DNA of 9,411 nucleotides from Candidatus Campbellbacteria bacterium CG22_combo_CG10-13_8_21_14_all_36_13 (GTDB lineage: Bacteria > Patescibacteriota > Minisyncoccia > Phycocordibacterales > PCTT01), in assembly GCA_002771585.1 (NCBI GenBank), contig PCTT01000043.1:1-9411 (forward strand), written 5' to 3'. Under the pieces are notes generated by a model. That model made no database searches, was not told where the DNA came from, and was given only the letters and a program-made list of their open reading frames with translations. Every line of letters starts with the position of its first letter. Position 1 is the stretch's first letter. A program made the position numbers and the translations under genes. This document shows positions 1 to 6,429 of the stretch, piece after piece.

Positions 1-1
1 A

Positions 2-67
2 CATATGGGAATTGAATTAAAAGCACCCATAGAATTATTAACAGAGTGTTTCCAAGCTATTGGATAG
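2..67 (+). CDS. Possible C-terminal end of an unidentified plus-strand gene
   Basis: A frame open from the window edge ends at TAG (65-67) and encodes about 21 residues, ending in ELLTECFQAIG. It holds an internal ATG at 5-7, so it could also be a chance short ORF. If real, it converges on secF with a 130-nt spacer that holds large inverted repeats, which would fit a shared 3' region. The fragment is too short to assign a family. Codon use is AT-rich like its neighbours. The call rests only on the open frame and the tail-to-tail layout. Confidence 0.3.
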   Translation, partial: HMGIELKAPIELLTECFQAIG

Positions 68-73
68 AAAACG

Positions 74-154
74 CCCGGTAAGTAGATTTTGGTATTGGCG
101 CAGCCTTTACGCCATTGGCGCGATACCAAAATTCACTACCGGGTCAACCCGGTA
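74..154. repeat. Nested and competing inverted repeats in spacer
   Basis: CCCGGTA (74-80) pairs with TACCGGG (137-143), and ATTTTGGTAT (86-95) pairs perfectly with ATACCAAAAT (123-132), giving a long imperfect hairpin. The loop contains a second small stem, TGGCG (96-100) with CGCCA (110-114), and the 8-bp direct repeat ATTGGCGC (94-101 and 114-121). The right arm also belongs to another perfect palindrome, TACCGGGT-CA-ACCCGGTA (137-154), so 137-143 can pair with either 74-80 or 148-154. No good T-tract follows on either strand, so it is not a textbook intrinsic terminator, although its place at the 3' end of secF would suit one. It could be a 3'-end stabiliser or a small palindromic repeat element. 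Confidence 0.75.
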
Positions 155-197
155 AAACTAAAATGTATTTATATTAAATACAGCCCCAAAAACAGCT

Positions 198-1097
198 CTA
201 TTTAATTCGATCACCTAATATAACCAATAGCGGTGATGCTATAAAGAGAGATGAATACGTACCAGCAGCAACGCCGATCATCATAGCAAGTGCAAAATAT
301 GTAGTTGAAGCACCTCCAAATAGAAATAGTGACAAAAGAACAATAAATGTAGTTATGGAAACATTAAATGACCTTGCGTATGTTTGATCCAAGCTTTTTC
401 CAACGGTGTCGGAAAACGACTCTTTCGAACGAACTTCTTGATTGTGCCTTAGATTTTCACGAACACGGTCAAATACAACAATTGTGTCATTTACAGAGTA
501 TCCAAGTATTGCAAGTAGTGCCATCACGAATAATACATCCAGTTCTAAACCAGCAAATTTACCAAGCAGAGCAAATACCCCAGTTGGTATTGTAATGTCG
601 TGTATAAGTGCGACTATTGCAACAAGGCCATACTTCCAAGAGGAAACTGGTTTTGAGACATGTCTAAACGCAAACGCAATAAATAAAATTATAGCCAGTA
701 TCACTATAACAATAGCAACGTACGCCTTTCTTTTAAGCTCACTTCCAACCGTTGGTCCAACCGAATTAAATCTTTCTTCTATTACATTTTTTTGATTATC
801 AAAAGATAGTGCGGATATAATTGACACACGATCTTTATCTTCTAAGAATTTTGTTCTTATTATGTAAGAATTTTCCCCAGCGACACGCAATGACACACTT
901 CCTAGACCTAATTCATTCAATACTGAATTAACTTCAGCGACCTCTGGTCTACCATCCGAATATGACACTTCCAAGATTGAACCTCCTGTAAAATCAATTC
1001 CAAATTTCAAACCAAATAAACCAATACTCAAAAAAGAAGCGAGTACCAAAACAAGGGATATGGATAGAAATATTTTTTTGTACTTTATTATTTTCAT
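198..1097 (-). CDS. secF: Protein translocase subunit SecF
   Basis: SecF is the partner of SecD in the inner-membrane complex that uses the proton motive force to help draw preproteins through SecYEG. The 299-residue length is normal for the family. A first membrane helix (about 9-30) leads into the signature FGIDFTGG (32-39). The short extracytoplasmic domain ends with GPTVGSEL (114-121), followed by five more helices. The helix-4 region GYSVNDTIVVFDRVREN (199-215) and the segment SLDQTYARSFNVSITT (235-250) are strongly SecF-like. It lies 79 nt downstream of secD on the same strand, the usual secD-secF order, but the spacer is longer than normal and full of repeats. The ATG at 1097 is the natural start, since it precedes the basic MKIIKYKK stretch and first helix. 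No Shine-Dalgarno is visible. Confidence 0.97.
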   Translation of the reverse strand: MKIIKYKKIFLSISLVLVLASFLSIGLFGLKFGIDFTGGSILEVSYSDGRPEVAEVNSVLNELGLGSVSLRVAGENSYIIRTKFLEDKDRVSIISALSFDNQKNVIEERFNSVGPTVGSELKRKAYVAIVIVILAIILFIAFAFRHVSKPVSSWKYGLVAIVALIHDITIPTGVFALLGKFAGLELDVLFVMALLAILGYSVNDTIVVFDRVRENLRHNQEVRSKESFSDTVGKSLDQTYARSFNVSITTFIVLLSLFLFGGASTTYFALAMMIGVAAGTYSSLFIASPLLVILGDRIK

Positions 1098-1176
1098 AAA
1101 CTAGGCTCTAGCAATTAGGCGCTAGGCTCTAGATACTAACATATTTGCTAGTGCCTAAAGCCTAAAACCTTATGGG
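1098..1176. repeat. CTAG-rich stuttering repeat between secD and secF
   Basis: An exact 11-bp repeat CTAGGCTCTAG occurs at 1101-1111 and 1122-1132, separated by a related AATTAGGCG word. Further variants (GCTAGTGCCTAAAGCC, CTAAAACC) fill 1147-1170. CTAG appears five times within 51 bp. Read on the coding strand, the spacer has TAG or TAA in many positions. It shows no recognisable promoter or ribosome-binding site for secF. Its words resemble part of the folD upstream spacer (TAGCTCCTAGCTC at 3448-3460), so the two may belong to one repeat family. Confidence 0.7.
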
Positions 1177-2502
1177 CTAATGTATTCCGTGACCAAATAA
1201 AAACTTTCTAGCTCCTTCATATTTTTCCCCAGAGACAGCAAGTATAAACGTTCTAGAAACTGAAATAGCACTTATCATACTGATCAAAACTCCAAGTCCA
1301 AAAGTTAGAGCAAAACCCTTTACTAAAGATGTTCCAAACCAGAAAAGTATTATCGATGTTATTATACTTGAGATATTTCCATCCCTAATCGAAAGCCAAG
1401 CTCTTGAAAAACCAAGCTTAATAGCTTCTTGTAAATCATCTCTATGCTCAAGCTCGTCTTTTATTCTCTCAAATATAAGCACATTAGCATCTACTGCCAT
1501 ACCAATAGATAGAATAAATCCTGCAATACCAGCAGCGGTAAGAACAACCGGAAGTGTTTTAAATAATAGAAGTGTAATTACTAAATATGTTCCAAGAGAA
1601 AATACGGCAATAAGACCGGGTAGTCTATACCAAAATATCAAGAATAGTGATAGTAGCAAAAGCCCAATAAGTCCAGCCTTTACTCCGGCAGTCAGCGCGT
1701 CATGACCTAGAGATGCCCCAATAGACTGTGTTGATATTAGTTCAATTGGCACTGGAAGTGCGCCAAGGTTTAAATCACGAACAAGAGTCTTTGCTTCATC
1801 AGGAGTAAAATCGCCTGTAATCTGTGCGCTACCGCCAGTTATCTCTGTTTGTATTACAGGAAGAGAAAGAGGTTCACCATCCAAGAAAATAGCAAGTATT
1901 TCACCAACATGTGCTTTTGTGATTTCTGCAAACAAATCTGCACCTTCTTTATTAAACTCAATCAAAACTATTGGTTCATTTATTCCCACACCCTGTGAAC
2001 CACCAAACGTAAGTTGTGCTCTTTTTAGATATCTGCCAGTAAGACCTGTGTCTACAAAACTAGAACCAGGTATTTCATTTCCATTTTCATCAAGAGTAAT
2101 TTCTCCTGATTGATTTGCAAGCTTAAACTCTAAAAGAGGTGTGCGCCCTATCAATTCAACGGCCTGTTGTACGTCTGTAATACCAGGAAGCTCCACAATA
2201 AGCCTTTCTTCTTTTTCTCCACCAAAACCACCCTGCTCCACTTGCACTATTGGCTCAGAGACACCAAAAACATTTACCCTTCTCTCAATTACTTCACGAA
2301 GAGCACTCATTGCATCTCTCGTATCTCCGTTTTCAAGAGCCGATGTATCGGCCTTATATACAAGATGAGTCCCACTGGACAGATCTAGGCCGTATTTAAA
2401 ATGATATTTAGACTGCGGATCAGCTTCTGTAGAAAATACAAAATAGCCAGTCAAAACTGCAAGTATTATTATTAGAAAGGCTGAAATCCGTATTTTATTC
2501 AT
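1177..2502 (-). CDS. secD: Protein translocase subunit SecD
   Basis: SecD forms the proton-driven SecDF motor that assists late steps of Sec-dependent export at the extracytoplasmic face. The 441-residue protein has an N-terminal helix (about 5-24), the signature YGLDLSSGTHLVYK (37-50), a periplasmic-type P1 region including VIERRVNVFG (71-80) and LIVELPGI (101-108), and five C-terminal helices. The helix-4 motif GMAVDANVLIFERIKDE (334-350) holds the conserved Asp338 linked to proton movement in the family. SRAWLSIRDGNISSII (366-381) is also typical. It is much shorter than the E. coli protein (615), as in compact SecDs. It starts 21 nt after the folD stop and ends 79 nt before secF. The ATG at 2502 immediately precedes the basic residues and helix; a promoter-like pair just upstream suggests its own transcription start. 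Confidence 0.97.
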   Translation of the reverse strand: MNKIRISAFLIIILAVLTGYFVFSTEADPQSKYHFKYGLDLSSGTHLVYKADTSALENGDTRDAMSALREVIERRVNVFGVSEPIVQVEQGGFGGEKEERLIVELPGITDVQQAVELIGRTPLLEFKLANQSGEITLDENGNEIPGSSFVDTGLTGRYLKRAQLTFGGSQGVGINEPIVLIEFNKEGADLFAEITKAHVGEILAIFLDGEPLSLPVIQTEITGGSAQITGDFTPDEAKTLVRDLNLGALPVPIELISTQSIGASLGHDALTAGVKAGLIGLLLLSLFLIFWYRLPGLIAVFSLGTYLVITLLLFKTLPVVLTAAGIAGFILSIGMAVDANVLIFERIKDELEHRDDLQEAIKLGFSRAWLSIRDGNISSIITSIILFWFGTSLVKGFALTFGLGVLISMISAISVSRTFILAVSGEKYEGARKFLFGHGIH

Positions 2503-2509
2503 GTCGCAC

Positions 2510-2537
2510 AGTATAACCCTTTTTTAATTTTTATCAA
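2510..2537 (-). promoter_or_regulatory. Candidate sigma70-type promoter for secD-secF
   Basis: On the minus strand TTGATA (2532-2537) and TATACT (2510-2515) are separated by 16 nt, each one base off consensus. The -10 box ends 7 nt before the A of the secD ATG (2502), so transcription would begin at or next to the start codon and give a leaderless mRNA. The -35 box and most of the A/T-rich spacer overlap the last codons and stop of folD. This is the best-formed promoter in the window by eye. Confidence 0.55.
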
Positions 2538-3333
2538 TAAAAAGATTCTCAAACAACTTCGCAATCGTAATAGGCCCTACACCACCAGGGACAGCAGAAA
2601 ATACAGATGCCTTACTTTCACACTCTCTTGATATATCGCCAACCATAGTACCTCCCGATTCACTTGTGCCAACATCTATAAGTACCACGCCATCCTTGAC
2701 CACATCCGGAGTAATGAGATTTGGCTCGCCTACACCAGAAATGATAATGTCTGCATCTTTTAATGATTCAATTAAATTATCTTCTTTACCCACAACAGTT
2801 GGAAGTACCCCTTCTTTCATAAGCCAGACAAACACAGGCTTCCCCACCAGCTTCCCCTTCCCCACAATCACTATTCTATTGTTCTTAAGAACAATAGAAT
2901 ATCTACGAAATATTTCATCAATCGCACCTACAACTGGTGGCATCATTTTTGTTTCATTATTTAAAAACTTTTTAAAGGTACTATCTTTGAGCAAATCAAT
3001 ATCTTTGTTTTCATCAAGAACAGATAATACATTTACTTGATCTAAATGTGCTGGAAGTGGAAGTTGCACCACCACACCATCACTTTCTTTTTGTATATTT
3101 TTTATTTGCTCAATCAAATCGCCCCCTCTAATATCGCTTGGAAATCTGTGAACGACTACGCTCACTCCCATATCCTCACCAAACTTTTGCTTTAACCTCA
3201 CAAAAGAATCAATCACAGGATTTTCTCCAGCATAAATGATTCCAAGAACGACGGGCCTTCCTACATTTAAAAATCCCCCCTTGAGGGTTTCTTTTATTTC
3301 GTCTCTAATTTGTCGTCCATTAACTATCGTCAT
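2524..3333 (-). CDS. folD: Methylenetetrahydrofolate dehydrogenase/cyclohydrolase FolD (divergent)
   Basis: FolD interconverts 5,10-methylene-THF and 10-formyl-THF in the cytoplasm, feeding purine and formyl-Met synthesis. The 269-residue protein is slightly short for the family (about 280-290). The substrate half contains AGENPVIDSFVRLKQK (35-50) with catalytic Lys48, VVQLPLPAHLD (88-98) with Gln90, and KDID (110-113) with the active-site Asp113. The Rossmann half has GKGKLVGKP (158-166) in place of the usual GRSxxVGxP, and the C-terminal VPGGVGPIT (248-256) is intact. The family's usual active-site Tyr, four residues before the Lys, is Phe44 here, and the canonical KDVDGF and CHSxT segments are altered. 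The enzyme is recognisable but divergent. ATG 3333 has no Shine-Dalgarno and follows an unusual repeat-rich leader. Confidence 0.92.
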   Translation of the reverse strand: MTIVNGRQIRDEIKETLKGGFLNVGRPVVLGIIYAGENPVIDSFVRLKQKFGEDMGVSVVVHRFPSDIRGGDLIEQIKNIQKESDGVVVQLPLPAHLDQVNVLSVLDENKDIDLLKDSTFKKFLNNETKMMPPVVGAIDEIFRRYSIVLKNNRIVIVGKGKLVGKPVFVWLMKEGVLPTVVGKEDNLIESLKDADIIISGVGEPNLITPDVVKDGVVLIDVGTSESGGTMVGDISRECESKASVFSAVPGGVGPITIAKLFENLFIDKN

Positions 3334-3514
3334 GATTTTGAAAATTGTAAATTATTTGAAAATTGTAAATTGTCTCCCTTTGGGAGATCTACCGAGGGTA
3401 GAAAAATTGAAAATTGAAAATTCGTTATTTACTTAGCTTTTATCTCTTAGCTCCTAGCTCTAAAGTCTTCGGACTACTGACTTCGGAATATTAACTATAA
3501 GCTATTCCCTCTAT
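3334..3514. repeat. Repeat- and palindrome-rich spacer upstream of folD
   Basis: The 17-mer TTTGAAAATTGTAAATT occurs exactly twice in tandem (3337-3353, 3355-3371; period 18). A related 7-bp word, ATTGAAA, repeats at 3406-3419. Between them lie two perfect small hairpins, TCTCCC-TTT-GGGAGA (3373-3387) and CTACC-GAG-GGTAG (3389-3401). Further left on the minus strand are TAGCTCCTAGCTC (3448-3460) and a UUCG-type hairpin AGTC-TTCG-GACT (3464-3475), with ACTTCGGA echoed at 3480-3487. No coding frame of note is present. The segment would form the 5' region of folD if transcribed with the upstream sugar transferase. No known riboswitch fold is recognised. Confidence 0.75.
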
Positions 3515-4864
3515 TTACACTCCCACCCTCGATATCAAAGCCTTAAGAGTCTTTAGTGTAATCACCAAATCCAGCAAAATTGATCTGTTCTTTATGTAAT
3601 ACAAATCATAAGACAATTTTGTCTTTGTCGCATCTGATTGTTTTTCAAACTTAGGTGGGTCTATTTGATATATCTGCGCCCAGCCAGAAAGCCCTGGCTT
3701 TATAAGGTGACGCACATTGTAATATGGCACTTCTTCTTCATAAACTCTAGCAAGAGCTGGTATCTCTGGACGCGGACCTATTAAAGACAAGTCACCTCTC
3801 AACACATTCCATAGTTGTGGGAGCTCGTCTATTCTCGATTGTCTTAAAAAGCGACCAACTCCGGTAACCTTGTTTTCAGTTTTTAGTGCATCATTACCTT
3901 GATCCATGCCAGACATCGTCCTGAATTTTATAATTTTTATAATCCTGTTGTTCTTACCAAGCCTCTCATTTACATAAAATAAAGGGCCCCCATCATTAAT
4001 CTTGATAGCAATTGCAACAAACGGATAAAAAACTAAAGAAATCAAACCAAATATAAATGAAAATATTATGTCAATGACTCTTTTTATAATATCGTAAGTA
4101 GCTTTTGGGCTTATAGAAAGATTTTCTATAAACCAACTATAACGAACAAGTGAAAGCGGTATCCTGTCAAAAATTTCTTCATAAACCTTGTGCATATCTA
4201 TAAAATAAATCTTAGAAAAGATTAGATTGTACAAATGCGGTAAAATTGGTTTTAATTTTTCGTGTTTAATGTCAATAATAACAATAGAAACCCCTGCGGA
4301 ATAAATCCTATTTATTATTTCCTTGTGAAAATTAGAAAAGTCTACTGTATCTAAATCTATTGTAGATACAAGATCAATGTTATATCTATTGTTTTCGTCT
4401 ATTTCTTTTTCTAAATCTCGAAGTTCTTGCCCACTCCCAACCAAAATACCCTTTTGTCTCCTCTCTACACTAAAAAATTTAATATAAGCATTACGCCAAA
4501 CAATTACAAAAAGAAATGAAAAACATAGGCTTATAAACAAGTTTGTTTTTGGTGTAATTACAAAATAAGGAATAAAGTAAAAAAACAAAAAAGCGATTAT
4601 GCTATTTGTTATCTGTGCACTTAAAACAATGTCTGGGATTTTACTCTTTAATAACAAAGTGTGTTTTTCATATAATCCAGCAATAAAAAACACAATTATC
4701 CAAACTGCAAAGAGTATGGAAAAGGGCACAATGTGTGTGCTTAATATATGAGAATCGGGTATATTTCCATATCTCAAAAATAAAGCCACCCACAATGATA
4801 GGTATAGCATAAATATATCTCCAACAAGGAGAATCAACGGTTCTTTTTTATCAGAAATTCCCAT
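3515..4864 (-). CDS. Polyprenyl-phosphate sugar-1-phosphate transferase (WcaJ/WbaP-like)
   Basis: Members of this family move a sugar-1-phosphate from a nucleotide sugar to undecaprenyl phosphate, the first membrane step of exopolysaccharide, capsule or O-antigen synthesis. The 449-residue protein shows the full WcaJ-like layout: N-terminal helices (about 8-30, 44-64, 80-103, 107-123), a central Rossmann-like region starting at KGILVGSG (138-145), a reentrant hydrophobic helix (about 264-288), and the catalytic domain. Visible catalytic-domain motifs are KFRTM (313-317), RIDELPQLWNVLRGDLSLIG (344-363) with Asp346-Glu347, GPRPE (363-367), PGLSGWAQ (390-397) and DLYYIKNRS (420-428). The sugar donor cannot be told from sequence. 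It is divergent from a GT4 glycosyltransferase 65 nt away, which supports a glycan-assembly role. Start ATG 4864 has a nearby promoter-like -10 and no Shine-Dalgarno. Confidence 0.93.
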   Translation of the reverse strand: MGISDKKEPLILLVGDIFMLYLSLWVALFLRYGNIPDSHILSTHIVPFSILFAVWIIVFFIAGLYEKHTLLLKSKIPDIVLSAQITNSIIAFLFFYFIPYFVITPKTNLFISLCFSFLFVIVWRNAYIKFFSVERRQKGILVGSGQELRDLEKEIDENNRYNIDLVSTIDLDTVDFSNFHKEIINRIYSAGVSIVIIDIKHEKLKPILPHLYNLIFSKIYFIDMHKVYEEIFDRIPLSLVRYSWFIENLSISPKATYDIIKRVIDIIFSFIFGLISLVFYPFVAIAIKINDGGPLFYVNERLGKNNRIIKIIKFRTMSGMDQGNDALKTENKVTGVGRFLRQSRIDELPQLWNVLRGDLSLIGPRPEIPALARVYEEEVPYYNVRHLIKPGLSGWAQIYQIDPPKFEKQSDATKTKLSYDLYYIKNRSILLDLVITLKTLKALISRVGV

Positions 4865-4874
4865 TTATGGCCTT

Positions 4875-4902
4875 ATAATACAACAAATATGGCTTTTTTC
4901 AA
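4875..4902 (-). promoter_or_regulatory. Candidate promoter for the sugar transferase
   Basis: On the minus strand TTGAAA (4897-4902) and TATTAT (4875-4880) are separated by 16 nt. The -10 ends 10 nt before the ATG at 4864. An overlapping TATAAG lies 7 nt before the ATG. Either gives a leader of only a few nucleotides. The element sits in the 65-nt divergent spacer shared with the glycosyltransferase gene. Confidence 0.45.
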
Positions 4903-4929
4903 GGTTTTTATGTATTCTAAAAGATATAC

Positions 4930-6090
4930 ATGGAAAAAAATCAAACAAGAAAAAAAATACTATTTCTTATAACAAAATCAAATTTTGGAGGGGCACAAAG
5001 ATATGTGTTTGATTTGGCAACAAGTTTGCCAAAAGATGCATATGAATCCACAGTAGTTCTAGGCGGAGAAGGACCCCTGAAAGAAAAACTCGATGTAAAA
5101 GGTATCAGAACAATGACCATAGACAATTTACAAAGAGACATCAGTATTAAAAAAGAATTTTCTGTTTTTTTGACGCTTATTAAACTTTTTAAGCAAGAGA
5201 GGCCAGATATAATTCACCTAAATAGCTCAAAAATCGGTGGGGTTGGTGCCTTGGCTGGTAGAATTGCTAAAGTTCCAAAAATAGTATTTACAGGGCACGG
5301 TTGGGCATTTAATGAAAACAGAAGTAGATTATCAAAAATATTAATATTTTTACTACATTCACTAACAATCATACTTTCACATCACACAATTTCCGTATCA
5401 GAAGAAACAAAGAAACAAATAACTTCAAAATTTGGATTTTTAAACAAAAAAATGATCGTGATTTATAATGGAATAGAAAAAGAAGACTTTATAGAAAAAA
5501 GCGTTGCTCGCTCTGAATTAATGAAATTAGCAAACAATTTAAATATAAATACAACTTCTTATTGGATAGGAACAGTAGGAGAACTTCACCACATAAAAGG
5601 CCATCATTATTTAATAGAAGCAATCGCAGAGCTGAAGGAGGAAAAAAAAATAGAAGATATACAGCTACTAATATTGGGTAGTGGTGAAGAAAAGCGCTCT
5701 CTAGAGAAAGACATAAAAAATTTCAGATTAACAAAAAATGTATTCCTTCTTGGGCAAGTAAAAGACGCACAGAAATACATGAAAGCATTTGACCTCTTTG
5801 TCTTCCCCTCCCTATCCGAAGCGTTCCCATACACAATACTTGAAGCTGGGTCTGCGGGGCTACCAATAATAGCTAGCCGTGTGGGTGGTATAAAAGAAAT
5901 CATTAAAGACAAAGAGAGTGGTCTTTTAATAAATCCAAAAGATATTTTTGCTTTGAAAAACAGCATCATCTCTTTAAAAAAAGATATCATTCTATCTCAA
6001 AGATATGGAATTGAAATACAAAAAACCATTCAATCAAACATGTCAAAAAACCTCATGATTGAAAAAACAATTGGTGTGTATAATTTATAA
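4930..6090 (+). CDS. Glycosyltransferase, GT4-like (GT-B fold)
   Basis: A 386-residue cytoplasmic or membrane-associated retaining glycosyltransferase that probably adds sugars from nucleotide donors to a lipid-linked or surface glycan. The N-terminal acceptor domain begins with a Rossmann strand and the glycine loop NFGGAQRYVFDLATSL (18-33), with GHGWAFNE (122-129) and VSEETKKQI (156-164) later. The C-terminal donor domain starts near IGTVGELHHIKGHHYLIEAI (213-232), contains ILGSGEE (248-254) and LLGQVKD (273-279), and carries the GT4 EX7E motif as Glu297 and Glu305 in SEAFPYTILEAGSAG (296-310). Length is typical. The acceptor and sugar are unknown. The neighbouring divergent sugar transferase suggests the same glycan pathway. 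ATG 4930 precedes the first strand; no clear Shine-Dalgarno is present. Confidence 0.92.
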   Translation: MEKNQTRKKILFLITKSNFGGAQRYVFDLATSLPKDAYESTVVLGGEGPLKEKLDVKGIRTMTIDNLQRDISIKKEFSVFLTLIKLFKQERPDIIHLNSSKIGGVGALAGRIAKVPKIVFTGHGWAFNENRSRLSKILIFLLHSLTIILSHHTISVSEETKKQITSKFGFLNKKMIVIYNGIEKEDFIEKSVARSELMKLANNLNINTTSYWIGTVGELHHIKGHHYLIEAIAELKEEKKIEDIQLLILGSGEEKRSLEKDIKNFRLTKNVFLLGQVKDAQKYMKAFDLFVFPSLSEAFPYTILEAGSAGLPIIASRVGGIKEIIKDKESGLLINPKDIFALKNSIISLKKDIILSQRYGIEIQKTIQSNMSKNLMIEKTIGVYNL

Positions 6091-6108
6091 AAAAACTCCG
6101 TTTTAATG

Positions 6109-6117
6109 TGTTAAAAT
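6109..6117 (+). promoter_or_regulatory. Extended -10 promoter candidate for small membrane protein
   Basis: TGTTAAAAT (6109-6117) reads as an extended -10 (TGn plus TAAAAT) with no obvious -35. It ends 6 nt before ATG 6124, consistent with a leaderless start. The sequence is AT-rich, so chance occurrence is possible. Confidence 0.35.
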
Positions 6118-6123
6118 TTGTAT

Positions 6124-6369
6124 ATGTCCGTCCAATTTGAACAACCAAAATACACTCCTCAATATTCATTTGATAAACCGCCCACGGGATTTGTTGGTCT
6201 TTTGATTAAGTGGGGTGTGGCGAAGGATAAGAGAGGTGCGCAAAAAATATTACTTATTGTATTGTGTATTACTGTATTAATAACATTTTTTGTTATTTTT
6301 TCTGACTCAGGACAACCAAAAGATGATACGTTACCAGAAGACGATCCTTTAATATTAATGAGTTCATGA
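6124..6369 (+). CDS. Small single-pass membrane protein (unknown function)
   Basis: An 81-residue protein. A short polar N-terminus rich in Gln, Pro and Tyr (1-20) is followed by GFVGLLIKWGVAKDKRGAQK (22-41), then one strongly hydrophobic helix (about 42-60) and an acidic tail (QPKDDTLPEDDP, 64-75). The basic stretch before the helix and the acidic tail predict N-in, C-out topology. The ATG at 6124 is preferred over an in-frame TTG at 6118, because a -10-like hexamer sits directly upstream. It lies 33 nt after the glycosyltransferase and 60 nt before the pilin-like gene. I recall similar short proteins near pilins in Parcubacteria, but no function can be assigned; a role in pilus assembly would be a guess. 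Confidence 0.75.
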   Translation: MSVQFEQPKYTPQYSFDKPPTGFVGLLIKWGVAKDKRGAQKILLIVLCITVLITFFVIFSDSGQPKDDTLPEDDPLILMSS

Positions 6370-6381
6370 GTAAAAAAGGTT

Positions 6382-6390
6382 TTATCCACA
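6382..6390 (+). promoter_or_regulatory. Isolated perfect DnaA-box sequence
   Basis: TTATCCACA (6382-6390) matches the DnaA-box consensus exactly and lies in the 60-nt spacer between the small membrane protein and the pilin-like gene. No second box is evident nearby and no dnaA or dnaN gene is in the window, so an origin is not supported. It may be a titration or regulatory site, or chance. Confidence 0.3.
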
Positions 6391-6416
6391 CACTAAAATT
6401 GGTTTCGTTCTGCTTT

Positions 6417-6422
6417 TAAAAT
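6417..6422 (+). promoter_or_regulatory. Weak -10 candidate for the pilin-like gene
   Basis: TAAAAT (6417-6422) ends 7 nt before ATG 6430, the same spacing as upstream of secD. No convincing -35 is found at the expected distance (TTGGTT at 6399-6404 is only 12 nt away). Confidence 0.25.
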
Positions 6423-6429
6423 ATAGGTT

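Noticed and set aside
74..154. Integron attC site
   Set aside because: The palindromic look is similar, but I see no RYYYAAC/GTTRRRY core pair at the ends and no integrase nearby.
74..154. Standard rho-independent terminator
   Set aside because: Strong stems but no proper T-tract on either strand, so it is listed as a repeat only.
442..795. 117-residue plus-strand ORF inside secF
   Set aside because: It is an antisense shadow of secF, rich in Ser, Thr and Ile from reversed codons, with no family likeness.
2666..3040. 124-residue plus-strand ORF inside folD
   Set aside because: Antisense shadow of folD, low-complexity Ser/Thr/Phe composition and no recognisable domain.
3337..3422. Possible CRISPR-like array
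   Set aside because: The 17-mers repeat at period 18, leaving no spacers, and only two copies exist.
3334..3514. THF or other riboswitch upstream of folD
   Set aside because: The structures are simple hairpins and direct repeats, without a recognisable aptamer core.
5607..5990. 127-residue minus-strand ORF inside the glycosyltransferase
   Set aside because: Antisense shadow of a clear GT4 gene, Phe/Ser-rich with no motif.
6367..6369. TGA as a glycine codon (code 25)
   Set aside because: Reading through adds only a few residues before TAA, and the other genes use GGN glycine codons with no internal TGA.
6382..6390. Replication origin
   Set aside because: Only one DnaA box and no dnaA, dnaN or AT-rich unwinding array.
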